A DNA stretch of 55,249 bases from Bacteroidota bacterium (GTDB lineage Bacteria; Bacteroidota; Bacteroidia; Flavobacteriales; Flavobacteriaceae), in contig JAJYSY010000011.1 of assembly GCA_021793375.1 (NCBI GenBank), positions 1-55,249 of the forward strand, given 5' to 3'. The notes below the pieces were generated by a model. It had not been told where the DNA came from. It searched no databases and worked only from the letters and a program-made list of their open reading frames with translations. Position 1 is the first letter of the stretch, and each line of letters begins with the position of its first letter. Of the stretch, positions 42,514 through 52,100 are shown in pieces. The translations under genes and the position numbers were made by a program.

Positions 42514-43218
42514 ATGAGAGATATTATGGGCGAAGCCCTTTTGGATTATTATCACGGCAGATATACAGAAGATTTAATTACTTGGACAAACATCACGGAA
42601 GATGATGAAATGTCTTTGCCTTATATGTTTAGAAATTTTGAAGAAATGGAATTTGTGGAACAACTGGCTTTAAAAACAGCAAAAGGAAAAGTTTTAGATG
42701 TAGGTTGTGGAGCGGGAAGTCATGCGTTATATCTGCAAGAAAAAGATTTGGAAGTAAAAGGGATTGATGTTTCTAAAGGAGCGATAGAAGTTTGTAAACT
42801 TCGCGGATTGAAAAAAGCAGAAAACATAGGTTTATTGGCTTTAAAAGAAGAAAAATTCGATACGATTTTGATTTTGATGAATGGAACAGGAATTTTTAGG
42901 AATTTAAAAGAAATGCCAAAATATCTTCAGCATTTAAAAACACTTTTAAAAGAAGACGGACAAATTTTAATAGATTCTACAGATTTGATTTATATGTACG
43001 AAAATCAAGAGGACGGATCTTATGCAATTCCGGTAGAAAGATATTATGGAGAAGTGAGATTTTGGATGAGTTATAAAGGGGTGGAGGGAAAACCTTTTGA
43101 TTGGTTGTATATTGATGAAACTATTTTTGGGGATTATTGCGATGAAAATGGACTGAATTTAGAAGTATTAGGAAGGGGAGATCATTTTGATTATCTGGCA
43201 AAAATTACCAAAAAATAG
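42514..43218 (+). CDS. Class I SAM-dependent methyltransferase
   Basis: A 234-residue cytoplasmic methyltransferase. SAM motif I is VLDVGCGAGSHALYL near residue 60, followed by the acidic end of strand 2 (GIDVSKGAIEV) and a motif III-like segment (HLKTLLKEDGQILIDSTD). The N-terminal 45 residues (MGEALLDYYHGRYTEDLITW) are conserved in a Bacteroidota group, but the substrate is not known. I use the ATG at 42514 rather than the TTG directly before it. It is a single gene, convergent with the SPFH gene across a MITE-like element. Confidence 0.85.
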   Translation: MRDIMGEALLDYYHGRYTEDLITWTNITEDDEMSLPYMFRNFEEMEFVEQLALKTAKGKVLDVGCGAGSHALYLQEKDLEVKGIDVSKGAIEVCKLRGLKKAENIGLLALKEEKFDTILILMNGTGIFRNLKEMPKYLQHLKTLLKEDGQILIDSTDLIYMYENQEDGSYAIPVERYYGEVRFWMSYKGVEGKPFDWLYIDETIFGDYCDENGLNLEVLGRGDHFDYLAKITKK

Positions 43219-43225
43219 GAAGAAA

Positions 43226-43322
43226 CCTCTCTCAATTATAGTTGAAAAAACATTTGTAGTTGTGGTTTTAGTTTAGTTGGTTAACTTTTTGCTTTTTCAA
43301 CTAATCTAAAAATCGAGAGAGG
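43226..43322. mobile_element. 97-bp MITE-like element with imperfect terminal inverted repeats
   Basis: The ends are CCTCTCTC (43226-43233) and GAGAGAGG (43315-43322). The inverted match continues inward as TAGTTGAAAAA (43239-43249) against TTTTTCAACTA (43293-43303), with about six extra bases on the right arm. The identical 5-mer AGAAA sits directly outside each end (43221-43225 and 43323-43327) and looks like a target-site duplication. The element fills the gap between two convergent genes and has no coding capacity. A large composite terminator is the alternative reading. Confidence 0.5.
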
Positions 43323-43328
43323 AGAAAT

Positions 43329-44297
43329 TTATTGGTCTGTTCTTCTTTTTCTATCGTCGGAAGAAGGAAGATTTTTTCTTTCTTGTTTTTTCTTTTTGTC
43401 TCTTTCTTTCATTTTTTCGCCAATTTGATCGCTGGCCACAAAAGAAGCAATCATATCATTAAGCATATTGCTTCCGGCTTCCGGAGAATTCGGCAATAAA
43501 ATAAGATTACTGTTAGTGTCTGCTCCAATAGCTTCAAGGGTGTCATAATGTTGCGTTACCACAATTAAAGCAGAAGCTTCTTGGGAGTTGATACCCACAT
43601 TGTTTAAAACATCAACACTATCAAATAAACCACGAGCAATTTCTCTACGCTGATCAGCAATACCTTGTCCTTGCAAACGTTTGCTTTCTGCTTCAGCTCT
43701 TGCTTTGGCAACAATTCTAATACGTTGTGCTTCTCCTTGGTGTTTAGCAGCAACTTCTTCACGCTCTGCAGTGTTGATTTGGTTCATTGCTCTTTTTACT
43801 TCAGGATCCGGATCAATATCTGTAACTAAAGTTTTGATGATATCATATCCATATTCTACCATAGCATCGTTTAATTCTGTTTTTACAGCAACAGCAATAC
43901 TGTTTTTCTTTTCAAAAACATCATCGACAATCATTTTGGGAACCTCAGCTCTCACTACATCAAAAACATAAGAAGTGATTTGATCTTTATGACTTTGTAA
44001 TTTGTAGAAAGCATCATAAATTCTGTCGTCAATTACTTTGTATTGAACAGAAACACGAAGTTTCACAAAAACATTATCCTTGGTTTTTGTTTCGATTAAG
44101 ACATCTAATTGTTGAACTTTAAGATTTACTTTTCCTGCAATTTTGTCAAAAATTGGAATTTTAAAATGAATGCCGGAAGAGCGAATGCTTTGAAATTTTC
44201 CAAAACGCTCTATCATAGCAGCTGTTTGTTGTTTTACAGTAAAAACTGAAGAGAAAAACAACACGATGAGTATAAAAATTATTATAGAATAAGTCAT
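43329..44297 (-). CDS. SPFH/Band 7 (stomatin-like) membrane protein
   Basis: A 322-residue SPFH-domain protein. An N-terminal hydrophobic helix (residues 3-19) is followed by the band-7 core with VKQQTAAMIERFGKFQSIRS near residue 21 and ITSYVFDVVRAEVPKM near 105. A coiled-coil region rich in Ala, Glu and Arg follows (about 185-230), and a charged Lys/Arg/Glu tail ends the protein. Members form ring-like assemblies in membranes and influence proteases or membrane microdomains. No NfeD partner gene is adjacent. It is monocistronic on the minus strand. Confidence 0.92.
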   Translation of the reverse strand: MTYSIIIFILIVLFFSSVFTVKQQTAAMIERFGKFQSIRSSGIHFKIPIFDKIAGKVNLKVQQLDVLIETKTKDNVFVKLRVSVQYKVIDDRIYDAFYKLQSHKDQITSYVFDVVRAEVPKMIVDDVFEKKNSIAVAVKTELNDAMVEYGYDIIKTLVTDIDPDPEVKRAMNQINTAEREEVAAKHQGEAQRIRIVAKARAEAESKRLQGQGIADQRREIARGLFDSVDVLNNVGINSQEASALIVVTQHYDTLEAIGADTNSNLILLPNSPEAGSNMLNDMIASFVASDQIGEKMKERDKKKKQERKNLPSSDDRKRRTDQ

Positions 44298-44408
44298 TTT
44301 CTTGAATTTAAATTATGAACTCGTAAAGATACAAAAATTATAAAGTTGACTTCATTTTGAAACAAAATTGTTAATAAAAGTTAAGTGTAATTTCAAGGAA
44401 AGGAATAA

Positions 44409-44443
44409 AAAAACCTTAGCGATTTTTAAAAGCTAAGGTTTTT
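44409..44443 (-). terminator. Terminator of the cysteine operon
   Basis: AAAAACCTTAGC at 44409-44420 pairs with GCTAAGGTTTTT at 44432-44443 around an 11-nt loop, 22 bases past the cysM stop, with a T-run on the minus strand. Confidence 0.9.
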
Positions 44444-44465
44444 CTGATAAGAAATATTATGCTGT

Positions 44466-45377
44466 TTAAAATAGATTATCCACAGACCAATATCTTTCTC
44501 CGGTGTCATAATTAAAAGTCAAGATTTTGCTTCCTTTAGGAATATCTTTGATGAAATCTGCTATAGCAGCTAAAGAAGAACCGGTTGAAATTCCTCCTAA
44601 AATTCCTTCTTTTTTTGCCAATTCTTTGGTATAGAAAAAAGCTTTTTCTTGCTCTACTTTAAGTACACCATCTAAGATTTCTTCTTTTAGAACTTTAGGA
44701 ATAAATCCTGCGCCAATTCCTTGCAAAGGATGAGGTCCGGGTTCTCCGCCACTTAAAACAGGAGAATCTTTGGGTTCTACAGCAAATACTTTTGTGTTTG
44801 GAAATTTCTCTTTTAATACTTGTCCAACTCCGGTGATGTGTCCTCCGGTTCCAACTCCGGTGATTAAATAATCAACACCTTGCGGGAAGTCTTTTAAAAC
44901 TTCTTGAGCAGTGGTATCGCGATGAATTTTTGGATTTGCCATATTATTAAACTGTTGTGGAACCCAGGCGTTGGTCATGTTTTTTGCTAATTCTTGAGCT
45001 TTTTCTACTGCGCCAACTGTTCCCAATTCTTTTGGAGTTAAAATAACTTCGGCTCCATAAGCGGTGATTAATTTTCTGCGCTCCATACTCATGGATTCTG
45101 GCATCACCAATTTTAAATTATATCCTTTTACAGCGCAAACCATAGCTAAACCAACTCCTGTATTTCCTGAAGTGGGTTCAATAATGGTGGTTTCCTTATT
45201 GATGATTCCTTCTTTTTCTGCAGCTTCAATCATGGCAGCAGCAATTCTGTCTTTTAGACTTCCACCGGGATTAGCGCGTTCTAATTTCATCCAAACTTCA
45301 ACAGAAGAATCAAATAAGTTATTTATTTTTACGATAGGTGTATTTCCTATATGTTCTATAATTGAATTTATTTTCAT
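44466..45377 (-). CDS. cysM: Cysteine synthase (CysM/CysK family)
   Basis: A PLP-dependent O-acetylserine sulfhydrylase of 303 residues, making cysteine from O-acetylserine and sulfide. The PLP lysine is K42 in GGSLKDR, the substrate loop PTSGNTG is at 68-74, and the phosphate-binding GTGGHITG lies near 175. The length and the short loop near residue 210 fit the CysM-type subgroup. It is 11 bases downstream of the serine acetyltransferase gene, so both steps of the pathway are made from one mRNA. I cannot say whether it also accepts thiosulfate. Confidence 0.93.
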   Translation of the reverse strand: MKINSIIEHIGNTPIVKINNLFDSSVEVWMKLERANPGGSLKDRIAAAMIEAAEKEGIINKETTIIEPTSGNTGVGLAMVCAVKGYNLKLVMPESMSMERRKLITAYGAEVILTPKELGTVGAVEKAQELAKNMTNAWVPQQFNNMANPKIHRDTTAQEVLKDFPQGVDYLITGVGTGGHITGVGQVLKEKFPNTKVFAVEPKDSPVLSGGEPGPHPLQGIGAGFIPKVLKEEILDGVLKVEQEKAFFYTKELAKKEGILGGISTGSSLAAIADFIKDIPKGSKILTFNYDTGERYWSVDNLF

Positions 45378-45388
45378 GATAATTGATT

Positions 45389-46195
45389 TTAAAATTTATT
45401 GTTATTATCTTTTATTTTGATTTGAGATTTATGAAAAACCATAGAATTGGGTTGAATACTGTGCGTCAGCCAAACGTTTCCTCCAATAACACTGTCGTGT
45501 CCGATTTTGGTTTTTCCCCCTAAAATTGTAGCATTGGAATAAATGACCACTCGATCTTCAATAATCGGATGTCTTTGTTTGTTGGCTTCAGATTTAGAAA
45601 CTGATAAAGCTCCTAAAGTTACTCCTTGATAAATTTTTACATCATCGCCGATAATACAAGATTCTCCAATTACAATTCCGGTTCCGTGATCAATAAAAAA
45701 ACGTTTTCCGATTTTTGCGCCGGGATGAATATCAATTCCTGTTTTACTGTGGGCGTATTCTGTCCATAATCTTGGTAATAATTGCACATTTTGTTGTAAA
45801 AGCTGATGAGCAAATCTGTAAACAGCAATAGCATAAAATCCGGGATAAGCAATTTTTACTTCTTTTAAGCTTGTTGCAGCAGGATCATTTTCTAAAATAG
45901 CATTGGCATCATCTAATAAAGATTGATAAATCTCAGGCAAAGCTTTTGTAAAATCTTCTACAATAGCAAGAGTTTTATCTTTGTCGTCCATAATTTCTAA
46001 AAGAACTAAACAAAATTCGTCTTTAATTTCTTTCAACCGATCTTGAATAGCATTTATAGAGAGATATTTTTTGTCTTCTAATTGAAATAAAAAATGAAAC
46101 ACTTCATCTATAAAAGATTCTATGCGTTTTTTATCTAAGAAAGGTTTGGCTTCTAAATGCTGTTGATATAGTTTTTTGATAAATTTCTTTTCCAT
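45389..46195 (-). CDS. cysE: Serine O-acetyltransferase (CysE/EpsC type)
   Basis: Makes O-acetylserine from serine and acetyl-CoA, the substrate of the next gene. The 268-residue protein has a helical N-terminal part (about 1-140), then a left-handed beta helix with hexapeptide repeats. The active-site segment includes [20 protein letters not shown] and [20 protein letters not shown], with the paired catalytic His residues. The extended N-terminus is the EpsC-like form common in Bacteroidota. It lies between the HxlR gene (10 bases) and cysM (11 bases). Confidence 0.92.
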   Translation of the reverse strand: MEKKFIKKLYQQHLEAKPFLDKKRIESFIDEVFHFLFQLEDKKYLSINAIQDRLKEIKDEFCLVLLEIMDDKDKTLAIVEDFTKALPEIYQSLLDDANAILENDPAATSLKEVKIAYPGFYAIAVYRFAHQLLQQNVQLLPRLWTEYAHSKTGIDIHPGAKIGKRFFIDHGTGIVIGESCIIGDDVKIYQGVTLGALSVSKSEANKQRHPIIEDRVVIYSNATILGGKTKIGHDSVIGGNVWLTHSIQPNSMVFHKSQIKIKDNNNKF

Positions 46196-46205
46196 TATAC
46201 AATTC

Positions 46206-46574
46206 TTAAATGTCTATAATATGATTGTGGTTTAAACTGTAAGCGTTTTTTTTGCTTTCAATTTTATGCATATTTCCCCAATTGGATAAGGTTTTAAAAA
46301 CTTCGTTTAAAGTTTTCCCGTAAATACTTAATTGATAAGTAATTTTAATGGGTGAGGAGCTGCTTACCTCTCTGATAATCAATCCATTTTTTTCTAATTC
46401 TTTTAATTCTTTAGAAAGCATTTTACTGCCAATTCCCTTTACGGATTTTTGTAATTCTCCAAAACGTAATTTTTGATGAAAATATAAACTCATCAAAATA
46501 GGAATTTTCCATTTTCCGTTGATTTTATGTAAAGCATATTGAACTGCTTCTAATTCAAAACTTTCTTTTATCAT
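46206..46574 (-). CDS. HxlR-family transcriptional regulator
   Basis: A 122-residue winged-helix dimer-forming regulator. The family core is visible: ALHKINGKWKIPILMSL near residue 14, LRFGELQKSVKGIGSKMLSKEL for the recognition helix, and YQLSIYGKTL for the wing. There is no N-terminal Cys, so it is not a thiol-sensing YodB/HypR-like member. It is the first gene of an operon with cysE and cysM, so it probably regulates cysteine synthesis and itself. A tandem operator lies directly before its start and a perfect -7 box just beyond. Confidence 0.9.
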   Translation of the reverse strand: MIKESFELEAVQYALHKINGKWKIPILMSLYFHQKLRFGELQKSVKGIGSKMLSKELKELEKNGLIIREVSSSSPIKITYQLSIYGKTLNEVFKTLSNWGNMHKIESKKNAYSLNHNHIIDI

Positions 46575-46577
46575 ATT

Positions 46578-46613
46578 TACTTTCCTTTAGGAAACTACTT
46601 TCTTTTGTAAAGT
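46578..46613 (-). promoter_or_regulatory. Tandem operator of the HxlR-cysE-cysM operon
   Basis: Two TACTTTC sequences (46578-46584 and 46596-46602) are spaced 18 bp apart, each the left half of an imperfect dyad: ACTTTC-N6-GAAACT and ACTTTC-N6-AAAGT. They lie between the -7 box and the ATG at 46574, where a bound repressor would block transcription. Confidence 0.5.
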
Positions 46614-46620
46614 TAATATG

Positions 46621-46628
46621 CAAAGATA
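46621..46628 (-). promoter_or_regulatory. -7 box of the HxlR-cysE-cysM operon
   Basis: Minus-strand TATCTTTG matches TAnnTTTG exactly, 47 bases before the ATG and just upstream of the tandem operator. No exact -33 TTG is present. Confidence 0.5.
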
Positions 46629-46666
46629 AATTCTTGTGGGAAATAAAAAACTTTTGAAATATTAAA

Positions 46667-47500
46667 TTATTCAAAATTCATCACAGCATAAGCAATACTG
46701 TTTACTGCAGCAGTCATAATATCAAAATTAAGGGTGTGTATTTGGTCTGATTTTTTATGATAATGCGGATTTCCTTTTCCTCCGGTGCCGATAATCATTA
46801 CGCCGGGGTAATTAAATTCCCAATAATTTCGATGATCTGAAGGGCCATTGTTTCTATAATCATCAGCATAAGATAAACGTCGAGAATCTATAATTCCCGG
46901 TTTTTTCAAAAGCTGAGAAAGGTGTTTATTAAAATCATCATATTTTTTAATTCCGGAAACAATTAAATAGTTTTTTTCATTGTTGGGATTATTTTTTTCT
47001 GTTCTATAATAACCGATCATTTCCATGGAAATCATTCCGATGATATTTTGTTTTTGTTCAAAAGCACTTTTGGCGTGAATATAACTGCCCATTTTTTTGG
47101 TTTTAAAAAAAGGAGGTTCTTCTAAACAATATGCAATAAAATCAATGCCATAATCCAGTTTGGGTTGATGTTGATTGACCATTCTTGCGATCTCTAATAA
47201 ACCCGCTACACTGCTGGCGTTATCATCTGCTCCTTCTTGTTCTTTATAAACGTCGTAATGTGCACCTAAAATAAAACGCTTACTTTTCTCAGGTTGAAAA
47301 GAAGCCAAAACATTTTCGTATTCATTTTCTTTTGCTATCCAAGTTTGTCGATAAGGATTAAAACCAAATTTTTTAAAGTTTTCTTCAATATAATTTGCAG
47401 CTTTTTGAAGACTTTTTACATTTTTATAATTTCGATAAGGCTTGATGGAAGTTAAAAATTCAACGTGTTGATAAAGTGTTTTTTTATGTGCAGAAATCAT
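46667..47500 (-). CDS. M28 family zinc aminopeptidase
   Basis: A 277-residue di-zinc peptidase of family M28. Likely ligands are H81-x-D83 in LGAHYDVY, D92 in EGADDNAS, E127-E128 in CLEEPPFF (base and ligand), and later Asp and His in GPSDHRNYWEF. It removes N-terminal residues from peptides, and some M28 members are glutaminyl cyclases. The ATG at 47500 is used; a TTG at 47536 would add a hydrophobic stretch (KLLIFKKIFF) too short for a clean signal peptide, so the location is probably cytoplasmic but not certain. It is a single gene. Confidence 0.87.
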   Translation of the reverse strand: MISAHKKTLYQHVEFLTSIKPYRNYKNVKSLQKAANYIEENFKKFGFNPYRQTWIAKENEYENVLASFQPEKSKRFILGAHYDVYKEQEGADDNASSVAGLLEIARMVNQHQPKLDYGIDFIAYCLEEPPFFKTKKMGSYIHAKSAFEQKQNIIGMISMEMIGYYRTEKNNPNNEKNYLIVSGIKKYDDFNKHLSQLLKKPGIIDSRRLSYADDYRNNGPSDHRNYWEFNYPGVMIIGTGGKGNPHYHKKSDQIHTLNFDIMTAAVNSIAYAVMNFE

Positions 47501-47914
47501 TAGAAAGAATATTTTTTTGAAGATAAGCAATTTCAAAAAACTATTTTCTACAACAATGGGTAAATTATCCTCGTTTTTTTTAAGTTAAGTTAATTGTGAA
47601 CTTTCTTATTTGAATACATAAAAACAGTTTTTTTTGTTGACTTTAGAAAAAATAAATATCTCTTTTATTTTTGAAGGTTGTTGTTTAATTAGTTTTATTT
47701 GCTAAAAAATAAATATTTAATAATAAAACAATATATAGTTTGTCATATTAATTTTATTTAATGTTTTTCTATTAATATCATTTTGGCTAATTTCAGTTTT
47801 TAGAAGTTATTTTTTTCTTTAAAATCTTTTGAAAGAAAGTTTTGGCATTTATTATGCGTATAAAACACTTTATAATGAAGAATTGGAAAGCCCAAAACAA
47901 AAATAACATAAATA
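47501..47914. other. 414-bp AT-rich divergent intergenic region
   Basis: No gene, tRNA or terminator is visible between the M28 gene and the RND operon. TATTTTTG at 47666-47673 matches the -7 consensus, but the nearest TTG (47637) is 26 bases upstream, longer than usual, and the start codon is 240 bases away. TATTAA at 47746-47751 and TTAATA at 47772-47777 form a weak inverted repeat. No adjacent repressor gene for the pump was seen. Confidence 0.5.
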
Positions 47915-49141
47915 ATGAAGATATATTTATCTAATTTGATAAAAATAACATGCGGATTTGCATTGTTATTTCTTTTTTTTGCTACAGCAAGTTGCTCTTT
48001 TTTTGAAGATAAACCCGAAGAGAAAGAAAATGAAGTTGCTTTGCCGGTATATGAAGTAGATTCAGGAACAGTAGTGTTAAACACTGCTTTTTTGGGAGCT
48101 GTAGAAGGTAAATTCAACGTAGAAATTCGTCCGCAAGTAGAAGGGGAGTTACAAAAAGCATTTGTTGATGAAGGAGATCACGTAGAAAAAGGAGATAAAC
48201 TTTTTCAAATTGATCCACAACCTTATCAAGAAGAATTAAATCAAGCGATAGCTAATCAAAATGTAGAAGTAGCTAATTTAAACAATGCTCAAACAGAAGT
48301 TGATCGTTTACGACCTTTGGTAGAAAATGAAGTTATGGCTCCGGTAAGATTAGAAAAAGAAAAATCTAATTATAAAGTAGCAGAAGCAAATTTAGAACAA
48401 GCAAAAGCAGAAGTTGCCAATGCGCGTATTAAATTGGGATATGCTACTATAAAAGCTCCGGTTAGTGGATATATTGGAAGAATCAGAAAAAGAATTGGAA
48501 ACTTAGTAGCACCGGGAGATAATGAACCCATAACAGTGCTCACAGATGTAGATGAAATTTATGTATATTTCTCTGTAAATGAATCTGAGTTTTCACAATT
48601 AAGAGAAACTGACCCCAGTGTAAAAGACACCGTTTCTAAAAGCAGACAAAGAGATATAGGACAAAAAGTGTCTTTGATTTTACCTGATGGAACAGAATAT
48701 GACCAGCATGGATTTATTGATGCCAATTCCGGACAAGTTAATAAAAACACCGGATCAGTTACTTTAAGGGCGAGTTTTCCAAACGAAGATAATATCCTAA
48801 GATCAGGAAACACGGTGACTGTAGTGAGGCATGATGAAAAAGCCGGAAGAATATTAATTCCTCGAAAAGCTACTTTTGAATTGCAAGCCAAAACATTTGT
48901 TCAGAAACTATCTTCTGATAATCGTGTACACAGACAATTGATTGAAATAGAAACAGAAGCGCCGAATAATCAATATATCGTAAAAAGCGGACTGAACAGA
49001 GGAGATAGAATTTTAGTAGAAGGATTGGATAAAGTATCGGACAGTACAAAAATAAAACCTTTGACTTATCGCCCTGATACATTAGTGGCTCCTGGAAGTA
49101 CGATAGATAAAATTCTTATTGATTCAAGTCAAACAGAATAA
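47915..49141 (+). CDS. acrA: RND efflux periplasmic adaptor (AcrA/MexA type), lipoprotein
   Basis: The membrane-fusion subunit of a multidrug pump, 408 residues. The signal peptide ends in a lipobox (ATASC, Cys27), so it is lipid-anchored to the inner membrane. Family segments are the lipoyl half (EIRPQVEGELQKAFVDEGD) near residue 68, the helical hairpin (AIANQNVEVANLNNAQTEV), and ATIKAPVSGYIGR, which returns through the lipoyl domain. It heads a three-gene operon with the pump and outer-membrane channel. The substrate is not predictable. There is no regulator next to it. Confidence 0.92.
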   Translation: MKIYLSNLIKITCGFALLFLFFATASCSFFEDKPEEKENEVALPVYEVDSGTVVLNTAFLGAVEGKFNVEIRPQVEGELQKAFVDEGDHVEKGDKLFQIDPQPYQEELNQAIANQNVEVANLNNAQTEVDRLRPLVENEVMAPVRLEKEKSNYKVAEANLEQAKAEVANARIKLGYATIKAPVSGYIGRIRKRIGNLVAPGDNEPITVLTDVDEIYVYFSVNESEFSQLRETDPSVKDTVSKSRQRDIGQKVSLILPDGTEYDQHGFIDANSGQVNKNTGSVTLRASFPNEDNILRSGNTVTVVRHDEKAGRILIPRKATFELQAKTFVQKLSSDNRVHRQLIEIETEAPNNQYIVKSGLNRGDRILVEGLDKVSDSTKIKPLTYRPDTLVAPGSTIDKILIDSSQTE

Positions 49142-49188
49142 ATTTTTATAAAAAGTTTGATTTAATCAAATAAAACAGAAAAAATAGC

Positions 49189-52100
49189 ATGCTAAAAAAA
49201 TTTATAGATCGTCCTGTATTATCAACAGTTGTCTCCTTATTGATTTTGATGTTGGGAGTAATCGGAATGATGGAATTACCCGTTACACGTTTTCCTGAAA
49301 TTGCTCCTCCCAGTGTAAACGTTTCGGCTTCTTATCCCGGTGCTGATGCAGAAACAGTAGCAAACAGTGTTTTACTGCCTTTAGAATCAGAAATCAACGG
49401 GGTAGAAGATATGAGTTATATGCGCTCAAAATCTTCTACAGGAAGTGCATCGATAAACGTTTTCTTTAAACAAGGAACAGATCCGGATCAAGCTGCAGTA
49501 AATGTGCAAAACAGGGTTTCAAAAGCAAATACAGATTTGCCTTCAGAAGTAGTGGAAAACGGAATTACAGTAGAACCCCAGCAGCGTGGATCTATTATGA
49601 CGCTCAATATTTATAGTGATGATCCTGCTTTTGATGAAACTTTTTTACAATCTTACACCAATATTAACATTATCAGGGAATTACAACGAGTAGATGGTGT
49701 GGCAAAAATAAGCCGTATTGGAGCGCGAAATTACGCAATGCGTATTTGGCTCGATCCGAATAAATTGAGAGCTTATAATTTAGTTCCCAATGATATCAGA
49801 GCAGCAGTAAGAGATCAAAACTTTGAAATTGCTCCCGGAGAATTTGGGCAAAATACAGCAGAAGCTTTTCAAACCACCATTAAATATGGAGGAAGATTTA
49901 CTTCGCAAGAAGAATTTGAAGATATTATTGTAAAAACCACAGAAGAAGGTTCTGTTTTAAGATTAAAAGATGTAGCGCGGGTAGAGCTTTCTGCCACAAA
50001 CTTAAGAGCAGAAAATAGAGTAGATGGAAAACCGGGCTTAACGATGAACATTACTCAAAACAGTGGGGCGAATGCAAGGGAAATAGATAAAGCAATTCGA
50101 GCGAAATTAGAAGATCTGGAAAAAGGTTTTCCGGAAGGAATTAAATACAGTATTTCTTATAGTGTAAAAGATCAGGTGGATAACTCTATAAATCAGGTTC
50201 TTCACACCCTTTTAGAAGCTTTTATATTTGTATTTATCATCGTATTTATTTTCTTGCAAGATCTTAAAGCAACACTTATTCCGGCAATTGCTATTCCGGT
50301 GGCTTTGGTGGGAACTCTATTCTTTATTTATTTGCTGGGTTTTTCTATTAACGTTTTAACCATGTTTGCCTTAGTTTTAGCTATAGGAGTTGTAGTAGAT
50401 GATGCAATTGTGGTGGTAGAGGCCATACATGAAAAATTGGAGCATAAAGATATTTCGCCTTATGAAGCTTCTGTAGAAACAATGGAAGAAATCACCCCGG
50501 CTATTCTTTCTATTACAATGGTAATGGCGGCAGTTTTTGTTCCTGTTGGATTTATGGACGGTCCGGCCGGAGTTTTTTATAAACAATTTGCTTATACTTT
50601 GGCGATTGCTATTTTAATTTCTGCAGTTAATGCGTTGACTTTATCTCCGGCTTTATGTGCACTTTTATTAAAAAGACAAAAAACAAAAGAAGAAGAAGAG
50701 GAAGAAGCCATAGCAGAAGCAAATGGAAAAAAACCAAAACGCAGAAAAATAAAATCAGCATTAAGTTATTTCTTTATAGCTTTCAATGCTGCATTTGATA
50801 GAATGAGTAAGCGTTATATTCATTCAGTAATTGTATTGCTTAAAAGAAGAAAACTGGCATTTACAGGATTAATTCTTGTTACAGTTTTAGGATTTATGGC
50901 CATGAAATTCACGCCTTCTTCTTTTATTCCGGATGAAGATAACGGATTTATTATTTTCTCTTTAAAATTACCTCCGGGATCTTCTTTGGCAAGAACAAAC
51001 AGTGTGTTGCAAAAAGCAATTTCTAAATTCCAAGATCGAGAAGAAATTTTTAGTATGTCGAGTTCAGCAGGATATAACGCTATTGACAACTCTACAAGTT
51101 CTTCTTATGCCATGGGGTATATCAATATGTATCCTCATGATAAGAGAAAAGGAATAAGAGATATCAATGCTTTTATAGATACATTACGAGCAGATTTAGC
51201 AGATATTAACGAAGCAGAAATTTCCGTTTACAGCCGACCAACCGTAGAAGGATTTGGAGATCAAAACGGAGTGCGTTTCGTAATAGAAGATCGCTTTGGA
51301 AATGATTTTCAATCTTTAGGAGAAGTTTCAAAAGACTTTTTAGAAAAACTCAACGAAAGACCGGAAATTTTGCAGGCAACAACTACTTTTGAATCGGATT
51401 TTCCACAGTTGGAATTAACAGTAGATAAAGAAAAAGCAAAAATTCTTGGCATAGATATCCAAGAAATGTTGGATAACGTCAGGCAGTATTATTCTCGTGT
51501 AAAAACAAGTGAATTTAATTTATTTAACCGTTTAAACTTTGTTTATGTACAAGGAGAACCTTCTGCTACAGCAACATCATCTTCTTTAAATTCTGTTTTT
51601 GTGCGAAGCAAAAATGGAGATATGGTTCCGGTGAATACTTTATTAAAACTTAAACAGAGTTATGGTCCGGAAGTGGCCACAAGATATAATATGTATAACA
51701 GTGTTGAGGTGAGCGCAATTCCGGAATCCGGATATAGTACCGGAGATGTAATGAAAGCTATTGAAGAAGTTTCTGAAGTAGATTTACCCGGAAACTACCA
51801 AACAGAATGGACAGCTTTGAGTTTGGAAGAGAAAAAATCTGAAGGACAAACCGTGTTCATTATTGTGTTGAGTTTGTTGTTTGTTTATTTCTTACTGGCA
51901 GCACAATACGAAAGTTATATTATGCCGCTTTCCATATTATTATCCGTTCCTGTGGGATTGATAGGAGTATATGCAGTAGTAAATTTAGTAGGATTACAAA
52001 ATAATATATATGTTCAAGTAGGATTATTAATGTTGATTGGATTATTGGCGAAAAACGCAATTCTTGTAGTAGAGTTTTCTCAACAGCAAAGAGCAAAAGG

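Noticed and set aside
47637..47673. Promoter for the AcrA-AcrB-TolC operon
   Set aside because: TATTTTTG is a good -7 box, but the TTG is 26 bases away and the start codon 240 bases downstream; not strong enough to list as a feature.
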